From an uncultured Opitutia bacterium (GTDB lineage Bacteria > Verrucomicrobiota > Verrucomicrobiia > Opitutales > UBA953): a stretch of 31,153 nt of DNA. The notes under the pieces were generated by a model. That model ran no database searches, was not told the DNA's origin, and saw nothing but the letters and a program-made list of their open reading frames with translations. Shown in pieces: positions 14,376 through 21,158 of the stretch; within the stretch, counting starts at the first letter, position 1, and each line of letters begins with the position of its first letter. The DNA lies in contig CALNBE010000185.1 of the NCBI GenBank assembly GCA_937874455.1, positions 1 to 31,153 of the forward strand. Reading direction: 5' to 3'. A program made the translations under genes and the position numbers.

Positions 14376-16672
14376 GCGGACAAAGCGCTTGGATGTTGGG
14401 TGTGTGCGGCATGGGCATGGGGCCGCTGGCGATTTATTTGAGGGAGTGCGGCTGGGACGTTGCGGGCTGGGACGACGCGTTGCAGCCGCCGATGAGCCAT
14501 TTTCTGGAGGTCGCGCAGGTGCGGCTTTCCCGGAATTTTGATGAAAAAAATCCGCCCGCGCTGGTCGGGTATTCGAGCGCGGTAAAGCCGGAAAACCCGC
14601 TTTACGCCCTGGCGCAGCGGCATGGTGTGCGGCTGGTGCGTCGGGGGGAATTGCTGGCTGAATGCGTGCGGGACCGCCAGTTGATCGCGGTGTGCGGTAG
14701 CCACGGCAAGACCACCACTAGCGGCATGCTGATCCAAGCGTTGCTGGCGGCGGAGGTGGATGCGGGGTATGTGCTGGGCGGACTGTATCGCGACGCCAGT
14801 CTGCCGCCCGCCCGTGCGGGAAAATCCCCCTGGGTGGTGGCGGAGGTGGACGAGAGCGACGGCACCATCAATCATTTTTCCCCGGAGATTACGGTGGTGG
14901 TGAACCTGGACTGGGATCATCCGGATTATTACCGGACGGAGGCGGAGCTGGAGGCGGTGTTTGTCCGGTTGTTTCAACGGACGCGCCGGGCGATTTTTAT
15001 TCCTGTGGGAAACGCTCGGCTGGCGCGGTTGACGGCGGACGTTTCTGTGCCGGTATTCGCGGTTGGCGACGGCGGGAATTTTGCGGCGAGAGTGGTGTCG
15101 GGTGGCGCGAGCGAAACCACGCTGGAGCTGGGGCACGGTTTTTTGCCGGGGGAAATTTCCCTTCCGGTGACCGGGCGGTTTAACACCAGCAACGCGATTT
15201 TGGCGCTGGCGGTGACCATGCATGTCGCGGGCCGGTTGGGAGTGGCACCACTTGGGCGGTTCAGTGGCATTCGGCGGCGGCAGGATGAGTTGTTTTCCTC
15301 CGGCGGACTGCGGGTGATGGCGGATTATGCGCATCATCCTACGGAGATTCAGGCGTTGCTGGGGTATTTGCGGGAGCAGACGTTGGGCCGGCTGGTGGCG
15401 GTGTTCCAACCGCACCGGCACACCCGGACTCGGCAGTATCGGCGGGAGTTTGTCGCCGCGTTGCAACAGGCGGATCGGGTCTTTCTGCTGCCGGTTTATT
15501 CGGCGGGCGAGGGATTTGTCGCGGGCGGCGGCTCGGAGGATCTGCTGGCGGCGGCGAAGGAGGACGGGGAAACGTTTTCTTTGCACGGGAACGGGGAGGA
15601 GCTGCTAACGCAGCTACGGAAGGAGGTGGCGAAGTGGCCGGAAGCGACCGTGGTGTTCGTCGGTGCGGGCAACGTCGACAAGGTGGCGGCGGCGTTTACG
15701 AGGGATTTGTGGCTGACGGCGGCGCGTGCCGGGGGTGCCGCGCGGCGGTTTGACGAACGGGTGCGTCCGCTGCTGGGCGCGGAGACTTTGCTGGCGGAGG
15801 AATTTCCTTTGGGGGAGCGGACGACTATTGGCGTTGGCGGTGCGGTGGACTGGTATGCGGAACCCGGTTCGCTGGAAGATTTGCGGTTGTTGCTGCGGGC
15901 GGCGGCGCTGACGGATCAACCGGTTTTTGTGATGGGGCGCGGCTCGAATCTGCTGGTTCCGGACGAAGGTTTTCGCGGGCTGGTGCTGAGGTTGAGCCGG
16001 CCCTGCTGGCGGCAGTTGGCGGTGGACGCGGAGGGAAAGCGGCTGGTGGTGGGCGGCGGCGCGCGCTTGAAGGATCTGGCGCTCCAAGCGGCGCGGGCGG
16101 GCGTGGATGGATTCGCCTTTGTCGAGGGCATCCCCGGCTCGCTGGGTGGGGCGTTGCGGATGAACGCCGGGGCGCATGGCGCGGGAATATTTGACCGGGT
16201 GGAGTCGGTGAAATGGCTCGCGCCGGACGGCGTGCTGCACGAGCGGGAGCGGGCGTTTTTCTCCGCGACCTACCGGGACTGTCCGGAGCTGCACGGCGCG
16301 GTGGTGGTGGAGGCTGTGTTGCGCGGGACAGGGTGGCTGACGCCGGGGGAAATTCAGGCGCGAATGGAGGCGTACGCGGCGCAGCGGAGGGAAAGCCAGC
16401 CGCGGGAGCCGAGCGCGGGGTGCTCATTCAAAAATCCTGCGGGGCATCCGGCGGGAAGATTGGTGGATGAACTGGGTCTCAAGGGGTTGCGAGCCGGCGG
16501 TGCCTGCGTGTCGGCGGCGCATGGGAATTTTATTGTCAACACCGGCGGCGCGACCGCGGCGGATGTCATTGCGTTGTTGCGCAAGGTGCGCGGAGTGGTG
16601 AAGGCGGAGTTGGGCATCGAGCTGGAGCCGGAAATCATTTTACTCGGGAAGGAATGGAGGGACGTGCTATGA
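14372..16672 (+). CDS. murC-murB: MurC-MurB fusion: UDP-MurNAc:L-alanine ligase and UDP-GlcNAc-enolpyruvate reductase
   Basis: One 766-residue frame encodes two wall enzymes. Residues 1 to about 455 are MurC: an N-terminal GVCGMGMGPLA nucleotide-binding segment, P-loop CGSHGKTTT (Lys113), AEVDESDGT and a YAHHPTEI motif. Residues about 470-766 are MurB, the FAD-dependent reductase that forms UDP-MurNAc: GRGSNLLVPDEGF, EGIPGSLGGALRMNAGAHG, and the terminal LEPEIILLG with the conserved Glu754. The two activities are consecutive in the pathway, with MurB product feeding MurC. The catalytic Ser of MurB, in GSxFKNP, is Cys684 here (GCSFKNP). The PPMS segment near the N-terminus is reminiscent of Mpl, but DESDG and the lack of another murC favour MurC. 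GGAGGAA lies directly before the ATG, and that ATG overlaps the murG stop. Confidence 0.93.
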   Translation: MSGQSAWMLGVCGMGMGPLAIYLRECGWDVAGWDDALQPPMSHFLEVAQVRLSRNFDEKNPPALVGYSSAVKPENPLYALAQRHGVRLVRRGELLAECVRDRQLIAVCGSHGKTTTSGMLIQALLAAEVDAGYVLGGLYRDASLPPARAGKSPWVVAEVDESDGTINHFSPEITVVVNLDWDHPDYYRTEAELEAVFVRLFQRTRRAIFIPVGNARLARLTADVSVPVFAVGDGGNFAARVVSGGASETTLELGHGFLPGEISLPVTGRFNTSNAILALAVTMHVAGRLGVAPLGRFSGIRRRQDELFSSGGLRVMADYAHHPTEIQALLGYLREQTLGRLVAVFQPHRHTRTRQYRREFVAALQQADRVFLLPVYSAGEGFVAGGGSEDLLAAAKEDGETFSLHGNGEELLTQLRKEVAKWPEATVVFVGAGNVDKVAAAFTRDLWLTAARAGGAARRFDERVRPLLGAETLLAEEFPLGERTTIGVGGAVDWYAEPGSLEDLRLLLRAAALTDQPVFVMGRGSNLLVPDEGFRGLVLRLSRPCWRQLAVDAEGKRLVVGGGARLKDLALQAARAGVDGFAFVEGIPGSLGGALRMNAGAHGAGIFDRVESVKWLAPDGVLHERERAFFSATYRDCPELHGAVVVEAVLRGTGWLTPGEIQARMEAYAAQRRESQPREPSAGCSFKNPAGHPAGRLVDELGLKGLRAGGACVSAAHGNFIVNTGGATAADVIALLRKVRGVVKAELGIELEPEIILLGKEWRDVL

Positions 16673-17601
16673 AAAAAGAACCAAGCATTTTGGTGTTGTG
16701 CGGAGCGATCTCGCCGGAGCGGGAAGTGTCGCTGAGATCCGGCGCGGCTTGCGCGAGTGCGCTGGCGGAGTCGGAACTCGACGTGGAGTTGCACGAGCTG
16801 GCGGCGAACGCGCTACCAGGTTATCTGGATCCGGCGGCGCATGTGATTTTTCCGGTGATCCACGGCGACTATGGCGAGGACGGGGCGATCCAGGCGGAGT
16901 TGGAGTTGGGCGGATTTTCCTTTGCCGGTTGTGGCGCGGCGGCGAGTCGCCTGTGCATTGACAAAGTGCGAACCAAGCGGGCGCTGCGGGAGGCGGGGCT
17001 GCCGGTGGCGGCGGAGGTGGCGTTTGCCGCGGAGGGGAAACCGGCGGCGCGGGAGCTGCTGGAGCGGCTGGGCGCGGAGGAAATTGTGATCAAGCCTGCG
17101 GACAAGGGCAGCAGCGTCGGCCTGCATTTGGTGTGTGGCGCGGAGGAAACGGCGGCGGCGTTGGCGCAGGTGGATTCGGGCAACTGGATGGCGGAGCCGC
17201 GGCTGCGCGGGCGGGAGATGACGATCGGGATATTGGGCGGCGAGCCGATGGGGATCGTGGAAATTGTCCCGCGCACGGGAGTTTATGATTACCAAAACAA
17301 ATACACGGCGGGTGCGACCGAGTATTTGTTTCCGGCGGAAGTGGCGGAGCCGGTGGCGGAGCGCGTGCAGGAGGCGGCGCGGCGGGCTTTTGCGGTGTGC
17401 GGTTGCCGGGATTTTTCCCGCTTGGACTTCATCCTGCAGCCGGACGGCCAGTTTCATTTTTTGGAGATCAATACGATGCCGGGAATGACGGCGACCAGCC
17501 TGTTTCCGAAGAGCGCGAGCTGTCGGGGGCTGAATTTTCCGACATTGGTACGGCTGATGATTTCTCCAGCCTTGCAACGTTATCACGCCAGCCATTCATA
17601 A
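16669..17601 (+). CDS. ddl: D-alanine:D-alanine ligase
   Basis: Ddl makes the D-Ala-D-Ala dipeptide used by MurF. The product of about 310 residues has the ATP-grasp fold. Visible motifs are HGDYGEDGAIQ in the N-terminal domain, VIKPADKGSSVGLHLV for ATP binding, the omega-loop KYTAGATEYLFPAE, and the metal-binding INTMPGMTATSLFP. The loop sequence is of the ordinary D-Ala-D-Ala type, with no sign of a D-lactate specificity change. The ATG at 16669 overlaps the murC-murB stop as ATGA and has GGAGG 8 nt upstream, so it is preferred over the frame's first ATG at 16654. Confidence 0.95.
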   Translation: MKKEPSILVLCGAISPEREVSLRSGAACASALAESELDVELHELAANALPGYLDPAAHVIFPVIHGDYGEDGAIQAELELGGFSFAGCGAAASRLCIDKVRTKRALREAGLPVAAEVAFAAEGKPAARELLERLGAEEIVIKPADKGSSVGLHLVCGAEETAAALAQVDSGNWMAEPRLRGREMTIGILGGEPMGIVEIVPRTGVYDYQNKYTAGATEYLFPAEVAEPVAERVQEAARRAFAVCGCRDFSRLDFILQPDGQFHFLEINTMPGMTATSLFPKSASCRGLNFPTLVRLMISPALQRYHASHS

Positions 17602-17607
17602 AAGACT

Positions 17608-18591
17608 ATGACTGGAAAGCGAACCCAGCAAAGAAGCGGTGCCCGGAGCTGGCAGGACATTGTCAGGGAGAATCGTCCCGCGCCCGAGGTTTCCCGGATT
17701 TCCCGCTGGCGGCGTTTTATACGCTGGACGCAGCGACTGGTGCTGCTGGGGCTGTTGGCGGCCATCGGCGGGGTGATGTGGTTTGCCTGGAAGGAAGTCG
17801 GGCTGAATGGCGAGGATGTCCCGTATTCCAGCGAGATGGTGCGTTTTGAGACGAATGAGGAGCTGACGCAGGACTGGTTTTTGGACTACACCGGGCTGCG
17901 CTCCGGAATCCGGATGGGGATTTTTGAGATCAAGGAAAAGTTGGAGCGGCTTGGACAGATTGAGCAGGTGACGATTGAGCGGCGTGCCGGGGGCGGATTG
18001 CTGGTGAAGGTGCGGGAGCGGACGCCCGTGCTCCGGTTGGTTGGAGTGCTGCCGAGTGGGGAGCGCGTGGTGCGGGTGGTGGCTCCTGACGGGGTCATTT
18101 ACCAAGGCATTAACTACGGGCAGCTGGTGTATTTTAACTTGCCGGAACTCCGGGACGCGGTGCCCCAGCCCACGCCGGATGGAAAATACGACATGATTCC
18201 GGGCATGGAGGTGCTGGGGCCGATGCTGCTGCTGGCCCGGCAGCAAAATCCGGATCGTTACCAGACTTGGGAGGCGATTTCCGTGCGAGATTTCCAGCGG
18301 GGTGATGTGGATGCGCCCGGCGCGGCGATACGGGTGCGCCTTCGGCAGGGATTGGCGAGTATCGGGGAGCCGCAGATTCGCGATGTGGTTTTTTCCGGCA
18401 AGGACTGGTTGGTTGAATATCGCGAATACTATGCGAACACCCGGTGGATGAATGCCGCGCTGGCCCAAGTGCGGGAACGGGTTCGCGGAGGAAATTTGCT
18501 CTTTGATCTTTATCTTTCACTCGAAAACAAAACAGACCCCCACCGTCCGTTTAAGGAGCCGCGATTAATCCCGGTTGCCACGGCAAATTAG
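17608..18591 (+). CDS. ftsQ: Cell division protein FtsQ
   Basis: FtsQ is a bitopic inner-membrane protein that links early and late divisome proteins through its periplasmic POTRA and beta domains. The 327-residue product has a basic cytoplasmic N-terminus of about 40 residues, one membrane segment (about 42-66) and a POTRA-like region. That region includes the IKEKLERLGQIEQVTIERRAGGG pattern, followed by VKVRERTPV, which is the typical FtsQ handover from POTRA to beta domain. FtsQ is poorly conserved, so the match rests on topology, this signature and the ddl-ftsQ-ftsA-ftsZ order. It starts 6 bp after ddl. The last 40 residues are not obviously part of the conserved domain. Confidence 0.88.
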   Translation: MTGKRTQQRSGARSWQDIVRENRPAPEVSRISRWRRFIRWTQRLVLLGLLAAIGGVMWFAWKEVGLNGEDVPYSSEMVRFETNEELTQDWFLDYTGLRSGIRMGIFEIKEKLERLGQIEQVTIERRAGGGLLVKVRERTPVLRLVGVLPSGERVVRVVAPDGVIYQGINYGQLVYFNLPELRDAVPQPTPDGKYDMIPGMEVLGPMLLLARQQNPDRYQTWEAISVRDFQRGDVDAPGAAIRVRLRQGLASIGEPQIRDVVFSGKDWLVEYREYYANTRWMNAALAQVRERVRGGNLLFDLYLSLENKTDPHRPFKEPRLIPVATAN

Positions 18592-18612
18592 AAACAGTCA
18601 GCCACTTTTCCC

Positions 18613-19815
18613 ATGTCCAAAATTGTTGCCGGAATCGATGTTGGCACCACCAAAACCATGGTGGTGCTTGCCGAGGTGCACCCTGGCCAGCGGTTGAATC
18701 TGCTGAGCTGGGGCGAAGTGCCGACGGAGGGCGTCCGCAAGGGGGAGATCGTGAATCTGGAGAAGGTGCGTGAGTGCTTTTGCGAGGCGATGCAGAAGGC
18801 GGAAAAAAAAGCGCAAACGCACGTGAAGAACGCCTGCTTTGCCATGAGCGGCTACCACCTGAAGGGCCAGCAGATGCAGGGCACGGCCACCGTGAGTGAC
18901 GCGGGAAACCAGGTCAGCCTGTCGGACATTGAGCGGGCGGTCAGCGAGGTGAGCAACCGGCAGCTGAAGGAGGGGCGCATCCTCGTGCAGCAAATTCCCC
19001 AGCCTTATTTTTTGGACAAAAAAATGCGGCCAAACCCGCTGGGGCTCACCGGGCTGGAGCTGGAGGCGAGTGCGTGGGTGATTGACGGTGACGAGCGGGC
19101 CGTGCGCGAATGGGTGAGCCTGGCGCAGGCGTACAGCCTGTCGGTCCGGCAGATGACGGTGGCCAGCCTGGCCTCGGCCTGGGCGGTGACGGAGGAAACG
19201 GCGCGCCAGCACGGCACACTAGTCATCGACATTGGCGGCGGCACCACGGATTTTGTGCTCTTTCACAAGGGCTATGTTGTGTGCACGGGCGTGTTGCCGA
19301 TCGGCGGCGAGCACATTACCAACGACTTGGCGCTGGGGCTGCGCATGAGTGTGGCAAACGCGGAGAAAATCAAACTGGAGTTTGGCAAGGCGCTGGAAAT
19401 GGAGGGCGACGCGAACCAGACCATCTGGCTGCACGGCGACAAGGGCATCGGCGACCGGAAGCTGCGGATGCAGGCCATCAGCCGGATTGTGCAGGCGCGG
19501 GTGGACGAGCTGTTCGGGATCATTCGGCGTCGGCTGGACCGGTTTTTGAACAAGCACGATGTGGCTGCGGGAGTGGTGCTGACCGGCGGCACGGCGCGGT
19601 TGCGGCTGATCGAGCACGCGGCCACCCGGGCGTTGGGCGTGGAGGCGCGGATTGGCGAGATGCCGGCCTGGCTGAACGACCAGCTCAAGGCACCACAATA
19701 TGCCACAGTGGTGGGCTTGCTGCAGGAGGCCTTGTCCGGTTGGAAGGGCCAAGAGCGCGCGCCGCAGAAAAAAACGGGTTTTGCCCAAGGGCTGCGGGAG
19801 CTGTTTCGACTTTAA
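18613..19815 (+). CDS. ftsA: Cell division protein FtsA (actin-like membrane anchor of FtsZ)
   Basis: FtsA binds ATP, polymerises, and tethers FtsZ filaments to the inner membrane. The 400-residue protein has the actin-fold phosphate loops IVAGIDVGTTKT (residues 4-15) and VIDIGGGTTDF near 209. It also has GEHITNDLALGLR, GVVLTGGTARL and a family-typical 1C subdomain. The C-terminus, GFAQGLRELFRL, fits the amphipathic membrane-targeting helix. Length is near the norm of about 410. The leader has no Shine-Dalgarno sequence, unlike ftsZ, which follows 11 bp later. Confidence 0.95.
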   Translation: MSKIVAGIDVGTTKTMVVLAEVHPGQRLNLLSWGEVPTEGVRKGEIVNLEKVRECFCEAMQKAEKKAQTHVKNACFAMSGYHLKGQQMQGTATVSDAGNQVSLSDIERAVSEVSNRQLKEGRILVQQIPQPYFLDKKMRPNPLGLTGLELEASAWVIDGDERAVREWVSLAQAYSLSVRQMTVASLASAWAVTEETARQHGTLVIDIGGGTTDFVLFHKGYVVCTGVLPIGGEHITNDLALGLRMSVANAEKIKLEFGKALEMEGDANQTIWLHGDKGIGDRKLRMQAISRIVQARVDELFGIIRRRLDRFLNKHDVAAGVVLTGGTARLRLIEHAATRALGVEARIGEMPAWLNDQLKAPQYATVVGLLQEALSGWKGQERAPQKKTGFAQGLRELFRL

Positions 19816-19826
19816 AAGGAGGCGTT

Positions 19827-21158
19827 ATGGAGGAATCTCTCTCATCATCCAGCGAAACATCAGGTGGTCGGGAGCCGGCGGCGGTCGGATCCACTTCCGC
19901 GGTGCGGGTCAAGATCATTGGCCTGGGCGGAGCCGGAACCCACATGGTGGAACGGTTGCAAAAAAACCATTTTCAGGAGGCCTCCCTGGCCGTGGTGGAC
20001 ACGGATGCCAGCGCGCTGCAAAAAGTGGCGGCGGAGGAAAAAGTGCTGATCGGCAGGAGCGTCACCCGCGGGCTGAGTGCCGGGGCGGACGCGGCGGTGG
20101 GCGCGACGGCGGCGAAGAGTGACATGGCGGCGCTGGAAGGCCTGGTGGCCGGACAGAATCTGATTTTCCTCCTGGTCGGACTCGGTGGCGGCACCGGCAG
20201 CGGCGCGGCTCCGGCGCTGGCGGCGGCGGCGGTGGCCAAGGGCGCGATGGTGGTGGCCTTTGTCACCATGCCATTTTCCATGGAAGGCGGACGGCGGACG
20301 GAACAGGCCAACACGGCGCTGACCGAGTTGCGGTTGAGCTGCGAGGTGGTGATTCCGCTCTACAACGACATTTTGATGCAGCTGACCGACGAGAATGCCA
20401 CAGTGCTGGAGGCCTTTGCCAAGGCGGACGCTTGGGTGCGGCGCGGGATTCACTCGCTTTGCGCAATGCTGTTTAAGCCGGGACTGATCAATGTGGATTT
20501 TTCCGTTTTGCGCGGCGCGTTTCCCAAGCGCGGCGGGCGGGCGCTTTTCACGCTGGGGACGGGGGAAGGGAAAGAGGCGACCTTTCAGGCGATCAACGAG
20601 CTGCTTAATTCGCCGCTGCTGGGTGGCCGAAATTCCCCCGCTCCGGTGGGCACGCTGGTAATCAACATTCTGAGCGGACCGGGGCTGACTCTCCCGAAGG
20701 TGAACGAAATTGTGAACAAGGTGACCGAGCGCTTTGGCGGAAGGGAAAACACGGTGCTGGGCGCGGTGATCGACGCGGATTGCGGCGAGCGGCTGGAAGT
20801 TTGCGTCATCGGCTCCAGCGGCGGTTTTCGCCAGTTGCGCGAAGGAAAGCCAGCGGCTCTGGCGGAGTCCGGCACAGGGGAAATGCCGAAGCCGGTGCCT
20901 CATCCGTCTCCGGCGGGTATGCCAAGGGCCCAGGGCAAAACCGGACGGCCCATGACCATTGGTGAGGCGGTGAAGCGGCACATCGGGAAACAGGAAGCAC
21001 CCGATCCGGCGGCGAAAAAGGTGGACCAGGTTGAAATGGATTTCGACGAACAGGAGATGCAGCGAAGCTTTTTTGAAAAAACCCGGCGCACCATGATCGA
21101 CGGGCAGGACGTGGACATCCCGACCTATCTCCGGCGCGGCATCAAAATTATTCCCTGA
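19827..21158 (+). CDS. ftsZ: Tubulin-like division protein FtsZ, divergent form
   Basis: FtsZ forms the GTP-dependent Z-ring. The 443-residue product has a disordered N-terminus of about 25 residues, then VKIIGLGGAGTHMVERL (typical proteins have GAGGN where this has GAGTH) and VDTD for the usual NTD. The tubulin signature GGGTGSG (120-126) and MPFSMEGGRR are intact. The T7 loop reads NVDFSVLR (222-229): Asp224 is kept, but the second aspartate of NVDFADV is Val227. The rest of the C-terminal domain aligns without a frameshift. It ends in DVDIPTYLRR, a good version of the peptide that binds FtsA. A perfect AAAGGAGG precedes the ATG by 4 nt. The frame opens far upstream in the ftsA shadow, so 19827 is the clear start. 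Its last 11 bp overlap the convergent ATPase gene. Confidence 0.93.
   Translation: MEESLSSSSETSGGREPAAVGSTSAVRVKIIGLGGAGTHMVERLQKNHFQEASLAVVDTDASALQKVAAEEKVLIGRSVTRGLSAGADAAVGATAAKSDMAALEGLVAGQNLIFLLVGLGGGTGSGAAPALAAAAVAKGAMVVAFVTMPFSMEGGRRTEQANTALTELRLSCEVVIPLYNDILMQLTDENATVLEAFAKADAWVRRGIHSLCAMLFKPGLINVDFSVLRGAFPKRGGRALFTLGTGEGKEATFQAINELLNSPLLGGRNSPAPVGTLVINILSGPGLTLPKVNEIVNKVTERFGGRENTVLGAVIDADCGERLEVCVIGSSGGFRQLREGKPAALAESGTGEMPKPVPHPSPAGMPRAQGKTGRPMTIGEAVKRHIGKQEAPDPAAKKVDQVEMDFDEQEMQRSFFEKTRRTMIDGQDVDIPTYLRRGIKIIP

Noticed and set aside
14150..15586. A 478-codon minus-strand frame opposite murG and murC
   Set aside because: It is rich in Arg, His, Gln and Pro, the usual look of an antisense shadow, and lies under two well-supported genes.
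14372..15736. Possibility that the N-terminal half of the fusion is Mpl (murein peptide ligase)
   Set aside because: The PPMS segment is Mpl-like, but the DESDG motif, the dcw position and the lack of another murC in the cluster favour MurC.
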